64,000 nucleotides of DNA from Symsagittifera roscoffensis (Eukaryota; Xenacoelomorpha; Acoela; Convolutidae): assembly GCF_963678635.1 (NCBI RefSeq), contig NC_087065.1:25935254-25999253 (forward strand). The letters are read 5' to 3'. This document shows, piece after piece, positions 45,425-55,535 of the stretch; within the stretch, counting starts at the first letter, position 1, and each line of letters starts with the position of its first letter. The translations under genes and the position numbers were made by a program. The notes under the pieces are model-generated. The model was given only the letters and a program-made list of their open reading frames with translations. It searched no databases and was not told where the DNA came from.

Positions 45425-45675
45425 AAACCAAGCCATGAAAGACGACCTCTTTTTCTCATGGAATTTACAAAATTTTGATGGCAACTAATCAGAATCGAGC
45501 TTTACCTATCGTGGAATTTTCAAATTTTTTGATTTCAACCAATCAGAATCGAAACTTACCTAAGTTGAAACCATCAAACGTTTTGATATCAAGCAATTAG
45601 AATCGAGCTTTACGTATCATGGATTTTTCAAGAATTTGAATATCAACCAACAAGAATTGAGCCTTCCTTATTTTA
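45425..45675. promoter_or_regulatory. About 62-bp tandem repeats with CCAATCAGAATCGA boxes
   Basis: Four units read (A)ACTAATCAGAATCGAGC, AACCAATCAGAATCGAA, AGCAATTAGAATCGAGC and AACCAACAAGAATTGAGCC at about 45485, 45538, 45593 and 45646. They contain CCAAT-box variants and lie upstream of the plus-strand genes of the tandem copies. A promoter role is inferred from position and the comparable block at 33606-33750. Confidence 0.45.
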
Positions 45676-45845
45676 AAAATTTTTTGATATTAACTAACAG
45701 ATCGAAGTGTTGGCAGATTCAAGTTCAGTCAAAGTTTTCCAGATTAAAAGAAATTCTATGTGTAAGTAAATTAAAAATCAATCACTTACGTCAATTCACT
45801 AAAACAATTATGATTTGTCTTCCTAGTTTTTTATAGGATTACCCA

Positions 45846-46070
45846 TTGGTTTTTAATATCCACATTACAAGATGCAGAAAACTGATAAAAAATTGTACTT
45901 TTGTGCAGTTTTTAAAGCTTTCTCCAACATGTTTGCGAAAATCGTTAGGTTTCTTAATATGTGTGCAAACTATGTATTGCTATTTTAACTTCTGTTCTAA
46001 ATGGTTTTTCCATCAATTGGTATGTTTTACCCTGAACTTCTCATTTATTCTCATTGTTAAAACAAATTGA
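45846..46070 (+). other. Cys-rich ORF preserved in both tandem units
   Basis: A 74-codon frame, MVFNIHITRCRKLIKNC, with eight Cys, repeated at 50856-51080 with only three residue differences. Preservation may simply reflect recent duplication. Both strands are AT-rich here and no family is recognised. Confidence 0.3.
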
Positions 46071-46173
46071 AAAAACGTTTTTTTTTGGCAAAAGTGAAAA
46101 AATGAGTAGCAACAATTATTTACAAAAATTGTTAATCAAAGAGCTGCCGAACAGAAGAAAAATTCTGGAGGTT

Positions 46174-46530
46174 TTATAATGAGCGCAGAGCTGGTCGAGT
46201 TTGTTGTGGCTGTTGTGGTGCTGGAGGCGTCATTGTTGGTGAGAAGCCCTCATCTTCGTCAATTGTGATGGGACTCTCAACATATCTTGCTTTCTCACAT
46301 GGAAAGAGGAAGTCATTGAATAGTTGAACCACTTATCTAGAGTCAAGAATCTCAGAGTTATTCATTCCAACTCAATCAGACGCTTCCTCTACCGTTTTCA
46401 TTGATAAAAAAAAGATTATCAGTGATTGGTACTTGCATCAAATGTTTCTCATTGAAATCCCATCGCATAATCCACCATGTGCCAGACTTAGATTGGGATG
46501 TCAATTCGTGCCAAAAAAACTGTTTCTCGC
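46174..46530 (-). pseudogene. PITIxEDEGFS protein, unit 1, minus strand
   Basis: The minus strand reads MRWDFNEKHLMQVPITDN, then FNDFLFPCEKARYVESPIT, IDEDEGFSPTMTPPAPQQPQ and QTRPALRSL before a stop at 46174. Homologous to the plus-strand relic at 34052-34434, so this module is inverted relative to the long element. Stops between the first and second pieces show it is broken. Confidence 0.6.
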
Positions 46531-46654
46531 TCCTGTATTTTTAAGTGAAACCAGGTACAAATTCTACAGAGTACATAAAATTTTGTTTTGCACTGATTGA
46601 TCTTTTTGTGTAATTAGTTGAAATTAAAAAAAAGATACCGAACAAATATAAGAA

Positions 46655-46836
46655 AAATGACTGATTTAGAGAGGAAAGAGGTGATGTTAGTTAAGGAGAA
46701 AAAGGAAATTTTTTTATTTATGAGTGAGTGGCATCTTCTTTTCAAATATGTGGCCTTAAGTAATCAGAATAGGTCTTCCTTATTTGGACTGTTTCTTTTC
46801 ATGGAATGCTTAAATGGAAGACGTACTTGTTTCTAA
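46655..46836 (+). other. Short unrecognised ORF, unit 1
   Basis: Begins MTDLERKEVMLVKEKKEIF, charged at the start and then hydrophobic (SSLFGLFLFMECL). A copy in unit 2 (from about 51665) is truncated by a frameshift at about 51785. The function is unknown. Confidence 0.3.
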
Positions 46837-47120
46837 GTTATCGGCCAGATATTAAATAAATAGATCTTAAAGAGTATCGCAGAAAAGAGAACACTTGGGA
46901 ACACAATCGGAAATTTCAGTTGGAAAAAGAGGAGTATGATAAACTGGTTGATTTTTTTTCCCTCGGTTTTGGCTGAAGTAAAAATATTCATAAAAACAAT
47001 CAGCAATTGAATGAGTTTCTCAGAAATTTTGATTTGATTAAGCATGACTTTTCATCAAATACAAAAAGAAAAAAAACTTTCTTTGTACCTGTTTTGATTG
47101 GGACCCAAAGTGTTATAGAA

Positions 47121-47390
47121 ATGGGCAAAAATTTCTTTTTTGGAGGTCTAATTGGATACGGAATATCCTGTATGGATTATTTTTTTGCAAATTCAAAAAA
47201 TTTCAGACTTCATGCAATTTTACATAATTCAGCTGAATCTGTGAAGTCTACTACGCATAAGGGTCCGGGTTATTGTTATGTCTTACCTAGATTTTCTAGT
47301 TCTCGTTTTCTTGGTCACGTGACTGAATTGTTCTTCTGTTTTTGTATTAAATTTTTTGCTTCAACAGTATATGCATTGTTCGATTGTTAG
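47121..47390 (+). CDS. Small membrane protein of the element, open in unit 1
   Basis: An 89-aa frame starting MGKNFFFGGLIGYGISCMDY and ending STVYALFDC. One N-terminal Gly-rich hydrophobic segment and one C-terminal hydrophobic segment (VTELFFCFCIKFFASTVYAL) flank a central HAILHNSAESVKSTTHKGPG region. The broken copies at 37035 and 52129 keep the same central motif, which supports a real gene. The open frame extends upstream to 47007, but the ATG at 47121 fits the other copies. The function is unknown; a virion membrane or host-interaction role cannot be told. Confidence 0.5.
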   Translation: MGKNFFFGGLIGYGISCMDYFFANSKNFRLHAILHNSAESVKSTTHKGPGYCYVLPRFSSSRFLGHVTELFFCFCIKFFASTVYALFDC

Positions 47391-47429
47391 TCAATTTAAA
47401 CAAAAACTAAAGCAAAAACAGTTAACATC

Positions 47430-47900
47430 ATGAGTCTGGTTGTTTTGGATATTGAGTGTATTTAAAAAAAATAGTGAAAGAGTTAGGAGTTTTAAAAAAT
47501 GGACAGACAGTGGGATATTCCTTTCTTCCTCCCAAAAAATTCAAAATAAATTGTTAGTCTGCTTGGTGTACTAAGCGTCTTCGTGGAATCAGTTGGAGTA
47601 GTGGTTATAAAAATTTTACTGGGCTTGAAAAAATATTGAAAAAACCAAAAGCTCCAGAAACGGAGTTTTTCAGAAAAAGATATAAAAAATGTAAAACTCT
47701 GTCAGATATTTTGGAAAAATTGTTGAAAACATAGAAAACTACGCATGCCCAAAAATTCAGAGTTTGGTTTTCAAAGACAAGGAATATGATCGAAGGTGTA
47801 GAAACTACCTACTTCGTTATGCAAAAACTCTTCACTGTGCTTAAAAAAAGCATTTGCATAGGGAACATGTACTCGATGTTTTTTTACTACATTGTAAATT
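47430..47900 (+). pseudogene. MSLVVLDIEC protein, unit 1, broken
   Basis: It starts MSLVVLDIECI, then a stop (TTTAAAAAAAATAG). Pieces LKNGQTVGYSFLPPK-like, SAWCTK-like, the KILKKPKAPETEFFRKRYKK block and ACPKIQSLVFKDKEYDRR follow in changing frames. The start resembles the DIEC-type opening of a protein often found in Polintons and large invertebrate DNA viruses. An exonuclease-like role for the DxE motif is a guess. Confidence 0.5.
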
Positions 47901-47979
47901 ATTTAAATGATTTAATATTATCTTGTGATTTTGAAATTGAAATGTTAATCATTATGAATATTTTCATTCCAACTTGAAA

Positions 47980-48165
47980 TGGGTGATGAAAGTGACAAGC
48001 AACTAAATTTAGGAAATTTTGTTTTTAATGAGGAGAATCATGAACGAAAATCAAGGAGTTTTTATGGACGTAGCTGTAATAGATCTCTTTTACTTTTGTG
48101 CCAATTTTTGTCGTAGTTTTAATACTGGCATGTACAATCGTTCGAATAGTGTTATCCACTTCATG
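47980..48165 (+). pseudogene. MGDE small protein, unit 1, frameshifted
   Basis: Corresponds to the open 62-aa frame at 52990-53178. One extra T near 48062 changes the frame after KSRSF. The function is unknown. Confidence 0.4.
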
Positions 48166-48249
48166 TGAAGAAACAACAGTTCGTGTAGCAGTTTTATCAA
48201 GTACAGTTGGTAATATTTTACCTTCTCCAAAGCTATGAATAAAATCTTT

Positions 48250-48906
48250 TCTTCCGAAAAATGAGTTTTTATTTCGCTAGTTGGACCAATTGATCTAGAA
48301 AGTTGCATCTGAATTTTGATTGGTTAAAAATGTGTACATTTCAACCAAAGTTGGCAAAGACTCTTGTTTTTATCAAATTCATCAGCCTCTTTATGAACAA
48401 ATGCAAAGACAAAACCTCAAGTTTATCCGAGGAGTTGACTTTGAACTGATTGACAACCTTCCAAATAATGGAAAAAAACAACTGTTAGTATTTGATGACT
48501 CTTGTGAAGAAACTTCAAATTCTAAGCAGTTTGTAATAATTGCTATTGCTGGAAGACACAAGGGACTGAATACAATATATATTAAGCCTTACTTGTTTCA
48601 TCAAAGCAAATTGGAAAGAGAGGTTGAGTTACAAAACACACATATAGTTTTTTCAAGTCACCAAGAGATGTTTTACAAATCAATACATTAAGTCAACAAC
48701 TAGGTCAAGGATCACAGTTGAAAGAGTGGTATCATGATGCAACATCTACTCTTTATGGTCATTTACTCAATGATTTAACTCCAAAAACACTTGATTCGCT
48801 AAGATATTGCCCAAACAGCGGTTCAGTTCCGTCAAAGTTCTATTTACCAGCAGGAACAGAAATAAATTTTTTGACGATGACCATACAATACGCCTTTTTT
48901 GTTTAG
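48250..48906 (+). pseudogene. Packaging ATPase (FtsK/HerA, A32-like), unit 1
   Basis: The motor that packages the element's DNA into capsids. The long frame (48320-48691) holds the Walker B strand LLVFDDSCEET, then GRHKGLNTIYIKPYLFHQSK and LQNTHIVFSSH, all characteristic of Polinton/adintovirus ATPases. The frame 48718-48906 continues with LKEWYHDATSTLYGHLLNDL and FYLPAGTE. A frameshift near 48690 separates the two. The upstream P-loop site is degraded: 48283-48306 reads GPIDLESC where a GPxxxGK(S/T) loop is expected, and a stop follows. Confidence 0.8.
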
Positions 48907-48962
48907 CATACAAAACGCGTACAAAATTTTTCCGAAAACTTCAGAAATAACTCATCCTCCTA

Positions 48963-49175
48963 TTGTCCAAAAATTTCATTCAGTTCCTCAGCAAATATTT
49001 TATAAAATTGCTACGAAGTGATCTAAAAGATCTTCGGAAAAAAAGACGTAGTAAAAAACTGAAGAGAAATATCAGAACTCACACGAAAATGAATTTCACT
49101 GCTTTAAAGGAGAACTATTTTAAGCTCGTCTATAGGCTCACAATCAATATCTCTTATCAATCTTTTTTTCCTTAA
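48963..49175 (+). CDS. Small basic protein, unit 1
   Basis: A 70-aa frame with RKKRRSKKLKRNIRTHTKMN in the middle. In unit 2 a longer open frame (53817-54197) covers it. The strongly basic run suggests nucleic-acid binding, possibly a virion core protein; this is inference. The start is uncertain. Confidence 0.4.
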   Translation: MSKNFIQFLSKYFIKLLRSDLKDLRKKRRSKKLKRNIRTHTKMNFTALKENYFKLVYRLTINISYQSFFP

Positions 49176-49189
49176 GCGATTGACATAGT

Positions 49190-50273
49190 ATGGACCAGTT
49201 TGTTCTTATTCTTTACTCAATTTATCAATCGCAAAGTACAGTTCCAAAAAAAATTGGAATAACAGCGAGAAAAAGAAGAGGTTGTACCAAAATTTTTTTC
49301 ATTCTATTCACAGTGCTGTAAAAGCGAGGTTGAATTAGAGTATCAATATGCATCTTATTGATTTTTTAAATTTGATTTCTCCTAGAACTAGATTAAATCA
49401 GTCAAAAATTATCATATTAGATAATTTGTAGGCTTTGTCTTTGCACTAAAGCGAAAAAATACCGACTTTCTAGATCTTTACTTTACCTTTTTGGAAGCAA
49501 TTCAAATTCCACCCAAATTTAATATCAACAAGAACGCCAAAGAAGAAGACAATATCAAGAACGCCAAAGCGAAATATATCAATGAAATTTGGTGTGGGTA
49601 CATTGCTTTTGTGGACAAACTATGGAGTCAAAACAACAAAGTTAAATGTTTTTTTGGTTGCTGTTGATGTTTTTTCACGAGTTCAAACAATGAAACCAAA
49701 ATATGCCAAAGACATTTTGTAAGCTAAATAAAAAACTCTCGAAAAAACCTTCCTGAAAGTTTTGGGTTGATAGAGGAACAGAATACGGGGTAACTTCAAA
49801 AAGTGTTACAAGGCGAAAGACATTAAAGTTTATTCAAATAGAGTGAAACAAAAGCTGCATTTGCAGACAGAGCCATTCAATCATTAAAACATATAATTTA
49901 CCGCTACAGAGAAGATTATGATGAATAAATTTTACACAAGTTACCTCAGTTTGTGTCTACAAAGAATTGCCGCTTCAAAATATCTATTAAGAAATCACCT
50001 AGAGATGACAAAAATACTGATTTCCTCTGAACTCTGTGCAAAAAACCTCTTATAAGGTATAAGAAACCAAAATTCAAAGTTGGAAATAGAGTGAGAATTT
50101 CAAAAAGAGATATTCCTTTTCGAACGGGATACAAACCACAATTTCCAGAAGAAGTTTTTGACATTTTGGCAAAATCTACAAAAAAGCCTCCTACATACAC
50201 CAATAAAGATCTCTACAAAGAAGGAATCCTGGGAAAAGTTTTTGAAAAACAGCTTAGAAAATGTTCAGATTAA
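49190..50273 (+). pseudogene. Retroviral-type integrase, unit 1, broken
   Basis: It starts MDQFVLILYSIYQSQS at 49190. The N-terminal part and the core are interrupted by stops and frame changes. The readable core includes YIAFVDKLWSQNN and VAVDVFS near 49655, after which the RFVRV part seen in unit 2 is missing (a deletion of about 12 bases). The second Asp region VDRGTEYG is intact near 49767. The C-terminal frame 50091-50273 has MRISKRDIPFRTGYKPQFPE. Neither the 635-bp duplication nor the 22-bp triplication of the long element is present. Confidence 0.8.
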
Positions 50274-50316
50274 TGGTAAATCATTGTTTGAACTAAATTT
50301 CCATCGATCAGTTGTG

Positions 50317-50600
50317 ATGGATTCTTTTATTATTGAGTTACTTTCTAACGCTTCTTTTAATTGTTATCCGAATGTCTTTATTCTTCTACAAGTTTTCAAC
50401 CAGAGCAAATACGTTTGAAAGGAGAATGGGAAGTTGCCATTTCAGAAATATCATACGCTTTTTTGTTTCAAATTATTACTGTGGGAAATTTTACATTCGT
50501 AGATGGCAGGAAAAGTCCTGAGGAGAAAAAAAGATTGAACCGATGCGTTTTGAACCAGGACTGTAACCAAGTTTTGTTGATATAGTTATAGCCTTGAACA
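50317..50600 (+). pseudogene. Penton-like protein start, unit 1, cut by the tandem junction
   Basis: It starts MDSFIIELLSNASFNCYPN, then after a frameshift continues with EQIRLKGEWEVAISEISYAF near 50410. It stops being similar to the long element near 50600, where unit 2 begins. Confidence 0.65.
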
Positions 50601-51181
50601 ACGTCTAGGTGCTCAAGTTGTTGAATATAACGGATTTTTCAAGAATTTGAACATCAACCAACAAGAATTGAGCCTTCCTTATTTTAAATGTTTTTTATAT
50701 TAACTAACATATCGAAGTGTTGGCAGATTCAAATTCAGTCAAAGTTTTCCAGATTAAAAGAAATTCTCTGTGTAAGTAAATTAAAAATCAATCACTTACG
50801 TCAATTCACTAAAACAATTATGATTTGTTTTCCTAGTTTTTTATAGGATTATCCATTGGTTTTTAATATCCACATTACAAGATGCAGAAAACTGATAAAA
50901 AATTGTACTTTTGTGCAGTTTTTAAAGCTTTCTCCAACATGTTTGCGAAAATCTTCAGGTTTCTTAATATGTGTGCAAACTATGTATTGCTATTTTAACT
51001 TCTGTTCTAAATGGTTTTTCCATCAATTGGTATGTTTTACCCTGAAGTTCTCATTTATTCTCATTGTTAAAACAAATTGAAAAAACGTTTTTTTGGCAAA
51101 AGTGAAAAAATGAGTAGCAAGAATTATTTAGAAAAATTGTTAATCAAAGAGCTGTCGAACAGAAGAAAAATTCTGGAGGTT

Positions 51182-51538
51182 TTATAATGAGCGCAGAGCT
51201 GGTCGAGTTTGTTGTGGCTGTTGTGGTGCTGGAGGCGTCATTGTTGGTGAGAAGCCCTCATCTTCGTCAATTGTGATGGGACTCTCAACATATCTAGCTT
51301 TCTCACATGGAAAGAGGAAGTCATTGAATGGTTGAACCACTTATCTAGAGTCAAGAATCTCAGAGTTATTCATTCCAACTCAATCAGACGCTTCCTCTAC
51401 CGTTTTCATTGATAAAAAAAAGATTATCAGTGATTGGTACTTGCATCAAATGTTTCTCATTGAAATCTCATCGCATAATCCACCATGTGCCAGACTTAGA
51501 TTGGGATGTCAATTCGTGCCAAAAAAACTGTTTCTCGC
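51182..51538 (-). pseudogene. PITIxEDEGFS protein, unit 2, minus strand
   Basis: Near-identical to 46174-46530 and also interrupted. It ends RPALRSL and stop at 51182. Confidence 0.55.
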
Positions 51539-52128
51539 TCCTGGATTTTTAAGTGAAACCAGGTACAAATTCTACAAAGTACATAAAATTTTAATTTGCA
51601 CTGATTGATCTTTTTGTGTAATTAGTTGAAATTAAAAAAAAGATACCGATGAAATATAAGAAAAATGACTGATTTAGAGAGGAAAGAGGTGATGTTACTT
51701 ATGGAGAAAAAGGAAATTTTTTTATTTATGAGTGAGTGGCATCTTCTTTTCAAATATGTGGCCTTAAGTAATCAGAATAGGTCTTCCTATTTGGACTGTT
51801 TCTTTTCATGGAATGCTTAAATGGAAGACGTACTTGTTTCTAAGATATCGGTCAGATATTAAATAAATAGATCTTAAAGAGTATCGCAGAAAAGAGAACA
51901 CTTGGGAAAACAATCGGAAATTTCAGTTGGAAAAAGAGGAGTATGATGAACTGGTTGATTTTTTTCCCTCGGTTTTGGCTGAAGTAAAAATATTCATAAA
52001 AACAATCAGCAATTGAATGAGTTTCTCAGAAATTTTGATTTGATTAAGTATGACTTTTCATCAAATACAAAAATAAAAAAAAAACTTTCTTTGTACCTGT
52101 TTTGATTGGGACCCAAAGTTTTATAGAA

Positions 52129-52400
52129 ATGGGCAAAAATTTCTCTTTTGGAGGTCTAATTGGATACGGAAATTCCTGTATGGATTATTTTTTTTTGCAA
52201 ATTCAAAAAATTTCAGACTTCATGCAATTTTACATAATTCAGCTGAATCTGTGAAGTCTACTACGCATAAGGGTCCGGGTTATTGTTATGTCTTACCTAG
52301 ATTTTCTAGCTCTCGTTTTCTTGGTCACGTGACTGAATTGTTCTTCTGTTTTTGTATTAAAATTTTCGCTTCAACAGTATATGCATTGTTCGATTGTTAG
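52129..52400 (+). pseudogene. Small membrane protein, unit 2, frameshifted
   Basis: It starts MGKNFSFGGLIGYGNSCMDY. A longer T-run near 52190 shifts the frame before the HAILHNSAES motif. Otherwise equal to 47121-47390. Confidence 0.6.
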
Positions 52401-52439
52401 TCATTTTGAACAAAAACTAAAGCAAAAACAGTTAACATC

Positions 52440-52915
52440 ATGAGTCTGGTTGTTTTGGATATTGAGTGTATTGAAAAAAAATAGTGAATGAGTTAGGAGT
52501 TTTAAAAAATGGACAGACATTGGGATATTCCTTTCTTCCTCCCAAAAAGTTCAAAATAACTTGTTAGTCTGCTTGGTGTACTAAGCATCTTCGTGGAATC
52601 AGTTGGTGTAGTGGTTATAAAAATTTTACTGGGCTTGAAAAAATATTGAAAAAACCAAAAGCTCCAGAAACGGAGTTTTTCAGAAAAAGATATAAAAAAT
52701 ATAAAACTCTGTCAGATATTTTGGAAAAATTGTTGAAAACATAGAAAACTACGCATGCCCAAAAGTTCAGAGTTCGGTTTTCAAAGACAAGGAATATGAT
52801 CGAAGGTGCAGCAACTACCTACTTCGTTATGCAAAAACTCTTCACTGTGCTTAAAGAAAAGCATTTGCATAGGGAACATGTACTCGATGTTTTTTTACTA
52901 CATTGTAAATTATTC
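52440..52915 (+). pseudogene. MSLVVLDIEC protein, unit 2, broken
   Basis: It starts MSLVVLDIECIEKK and meets a stop (TAG) at once. Continues as in unit 1 with changed frames. Confidence 0.5.
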
Positions 52916-52989
52916 AAATGATTTAAAATTATCTTGTGATTTTGAAATTTAAATGTTAATCATTATGAATTTTTTCATTCCAACTTGAA

Positions 52990-53178
52990 ATGGGTGATGA
53001 ATGTGACAAGCAATTAAATTTAGGAAATTTTGTTTTTGATGAGGAGAATCATGAACGAAAATCAAGGAGTTTTATGGACGTAGCTGTAATAGATCTCTTT
53101 TACTTTTGTGCCAATTTTTGTCGTAGTTTTAATACTGGCATGTACAATCGTTCGAATTGTGTTATCCACTTCATGTGA
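52990..53178 (+). CDS. MGDE small protein, unit 2, open
   Basis: A 62-aa frame starting MGDECDKQLNLGNFVFDEEN. The C-terminal half has FCANFCRSFNTGMYNRSN. Polar start and Cys-containing end; no known domain. Lies directly before the ATPase relic. Unit 1 has a frameshifted version. Confidence 0.4.
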   Translation: MGDECDKQLNLGNFVFDEENHERKSRSFMDVAVIDLFYFCANFCRSFNTGMYNRSNCVIHFM

Positions 53179-53259
53179 AGAAACAACAGTTCGTGTAGCA
53201 GTTTTATCAAGTACAGTTGGAAATATTTTACCTTCTCCAAAGCTATGAATAAAATCTTT

Positions 53260-53916
53260 TCTTCCGAAAAATGAGTTTTTATTTCGCTAGTTGGACCAAT
53301 TGATCTAGAAAGTTGCATCTGAATTTTGATTGGTTAAAAATGTGTACATTTCAACCAAAATTGGCAAAGACTCTTGTTTTTATCAAATTCATCAGCCTCT
53401 TTATGAACAAATGCAAAGACAAAACCTCAAGTTTATCCGACGAGTTGACTTTGAACTGATTGACAACCTTCCAAATAATGGAAAAAAACAACTGTTAGTA
53501 TTTGATGACTCTTGTGAAGAAACTTCAAATTCTAAGCAGTTTGTAATAATTGCTATTGCTGGAAGACACAAGGGACTGAATACAATATATATTAAGCCTT
53601 ACTTGTTTCATCAAAGCAAATTGGAAAGAGAGGTTGAGTTACAAAACACACATATAGTTTTTTCAAGTCACCAAGAGATGTTTTACAAATCAATACATTA
53701 AGTCAACAACTAGGTCAAGGATCACAGTTGAAAGAGTGGTATAATGATGCAACATCTACTCTTTATGGTCATTTACTCAATGATTTAACTCCAAAAACAC
53801 TTGATTCGCTAAGATATTGCCCAAACAGCGGTTCAGTTCCGTCAAAATTCTATTTACCAGCAGGAACAGAAACAAATTTTTTGACGATGACCATACAATA
53901 CTCCTTTTTTGTTTAG
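53260..53916 (+). pseudogene. Packaging ATPase, unit 2, broken
   Basis: Open frames 53330-53701 (Walker B LLVFDDSCEET) and 53728-53916 (LKEWYNDATSTLYGHLL, FYLPAGTE) equal those of unit 1 with a few substitutions (for example RGVDF to RRVDF). The same frameshift lies between them, so that break predates the duplication. Confidence 0.8.
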
Positions 53917-53969
53917 CATACAAAACGCGTACAAAATTTTTCCGAAAACTTCAGAAACAACTCATCCTC

Positions 53970-54197
53970 CTATTGTCCAAAAATTTCATTCAGTTCCTCA
54001 GCAAATATTTTATAAAATTGCTACAAAGTGATCTAAAAGATCTTCGGAAAAAGAGACGTAGTAAAAAATTGAAGAGAAATATCAGAACTCACACGAAAAT
54101 GAATTTCACTGCTTTAAAGGAGAACTATTTTAAGCTCGTCTATAGGCTCACAATCAATATCTCTTATCAATCTTTTTTCCTTAAGCGATTGACATAG
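53970..54197 (+). CDS. Small basic protein, unit 2
   Basis: Part of a 126-codon open frame (53817-54197) whose first half overlaps the ATPase end in another frame. The gene proper is probably the second half with RKKRRSKKLKRNIRTHTKMN. Role as in unit 1. Confidence 0.4.
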   Translation, partial: LLSKNFIQFLSKYFIKLLQSDLKDLRKKRRSKKLKRNIRTHTKMNFTALKENYFKLVYRLTINISYQSFFLKRLT

Positions 54198-54198
54198 T

Positions 54199-55186
54199 AT
54201 GGACCAGTTTGTTCTTATTCTTTACTCAATTTATCAATCACAAAGTACACTTCCAAAAAAAATTGGAACAACGCGAGAAAAAGAGGAGGTTGTACCAAAT
54301 TTTTTTTCATTCTATTCTCAGTGCTGTAAAAGCGAGGTTGAATTAGAGTATCAGTATGCATCTTATTGATTTTTTAATTTTGATTTCTCCTAGAACTAGA
54401 TTAAATCAGTCAAAAATTATCATATTAGATAATTTGTGGGCTTTGTCTTTGCACTAAAGCGAAAAAATACCGACTTTCTAGATCTTTACTTTACCTTTTT
54501 GGAAGCAATTCAAATTCCACCCAAATTTAATATCAACAAGAACGCCAAAGAAGAAGACAATATCAAGAACGCCAAAGCGAAATATATCAATGAAAATTGG
54601 TGTGGGTACATTGCTTTTGTGGACAAACTATGGAGTCAAAACAACAAAATTAAATGTTTTTTGGTTGCTGTTGATGTTTTTTCACGATTTGTCAGAGTTC
54701 AAACAATGAAACCAAAATATGCCAAAGACACTTTGTAAGCTAAATAAAAAAACTCTCGAAAAAACCTTCCTGAAAGTTTTGGGTTGATAGAGGAACAGAA
54801 TACGGGGTAACTTCAAAAAGTGTTACAAGGCGAAAGACATTAAAGTTTATTCAAATAGAGTGAAACAAAAGCTGCATTTGCAGACAGAGCCATTCAACCA
54901 TTAAAACATATAATTTACCGCTACAGAGAAGATTATGATGAATAAATTTTACACAAGTTACCTCAGTTTGTGTCTACAAAGAATTGCCGCTTCAAAATAT
55001 CTATTAAGAAATCACCTAGAGATGACAAAAATACTGATTTCCTCTGAACTCTGTGCAAAAAACCTCTTATAAGGTATAAGAAACCAAAATTCAAAGTTGG
55101 AAATAGAGTGAGAATTTCAAAAAGAGATATTCCTTTTCGAACGGGATACAAACTACAATTTCCAGAAGAAGTTTTTGACATTTTGA
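54199..55186 (+). pseudogene. Retroviral-type integrase, unit 2, truncated
   Basis: It starts MDQFVLILYSIYQS. The open frame 54436-54738 holds YIAFVDKLWSQNN and VAVDVFSRFVRVQTMKPKY, with the first catalytic Asp at 54673-54675. A stop follows at 54736 (TTG TAA). The C-terminus is cut at 55186. Confidence 0.8.
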
Positions 55187-55421
55187 AAAGATTCAACGCG
55201 TTCCAAGATAGATTTGGCTCCCAATGGTTGAACGTGATCCCGTGCAAAAATTTAAGGTTATAATGTCAAACCAAAAATTCAGTGTTGCAATAGGACTTCG
55301 ATTAGGCGCAAAAATAAGCGAAAGACATAAATGCGTGTGCGGAAACGGCATAAATTTGTGTTACCGAAGATGGTTGGCATGGTCTTTCTTGCCTCAAAAG
55401 TGCAGTGAGATTCTCTAGGAA
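55186..55421 (+). pseudogene. Retroelement ORF fragment with CxC...HGLSC knuckle
   Basis: Readable in three successive frames: FQDRFGSQWLNVIPCKNLRL, then FSVAIGLRLGAKISERHKCV then CG, then VTEDGWHGLSCLKSAVRFSR. This Cys-x-Cys-Gly ... His-Gly-Leu-Ser-Cys pattern is familiar from proteins associated with reverse transcriptases of invertebrate retroelements. Two frameshifts. It begins exactly where tandem unit 2 stops. Confidence 0.6.
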
Positions 55422-55535
55422 TTAAAACCTGAATGCAATATAAAGCAGAGTTTATCTTCTACTCACATTTTGTCTGTTTTAGAATCACGACATCTCTACA
55501 GGACCGATCAGAAGCGACCAGATGGTTTGACGCTC

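Larger units (their letters stand above)
45621..50631 (+). mobile_element. Partial Polinton/adintovirus-like copy, tandem unit 1
   Basis: This 5.01-kb block is repeated immediately to the right with only scattered differences: matching ORFs start at 45846/50856, 48320/53330 and 48718/53728, each 5010 bp apart. It holds, left to right, a minus-strand conserved protein, a membrane protein, the MSLVVLDI protein, ATPase, basic protein, integrase, and the start of the penton-like gene. No polymerase, capsid or protease is present. It joins unit 2 at GGATTTTTCAAGAATTTGAA. Confidence 0.85.
50632..55186 (+). mobile_element. Partial Polinton/adintovirus-like copy, tandem unit 2
   Basis: Same gene order as unit 1, offset by 5010-5017 bp, ending inside the integrase C-terminus at 55186, where the sequence changes abruptly to a retroelement fragment. 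Indels differ between the units (for example near 52190, 51785 and 47007), so they have aged separately since the duplication. Confidence 0.85.

Noticed and set aside
48090-48308. Minus-strand ORF repeated at 53100-53318
   Set aside because: It is the antisense shadow of the region before the packaging ATPase; its repetition only reflects the 5-kb duplication.
55224-55418. Independent small gene after tandem unit 2
   Set aside because: Adjacent frames carry the flanking parts of the same retroelement domain, so it is a frameshifted fragment.
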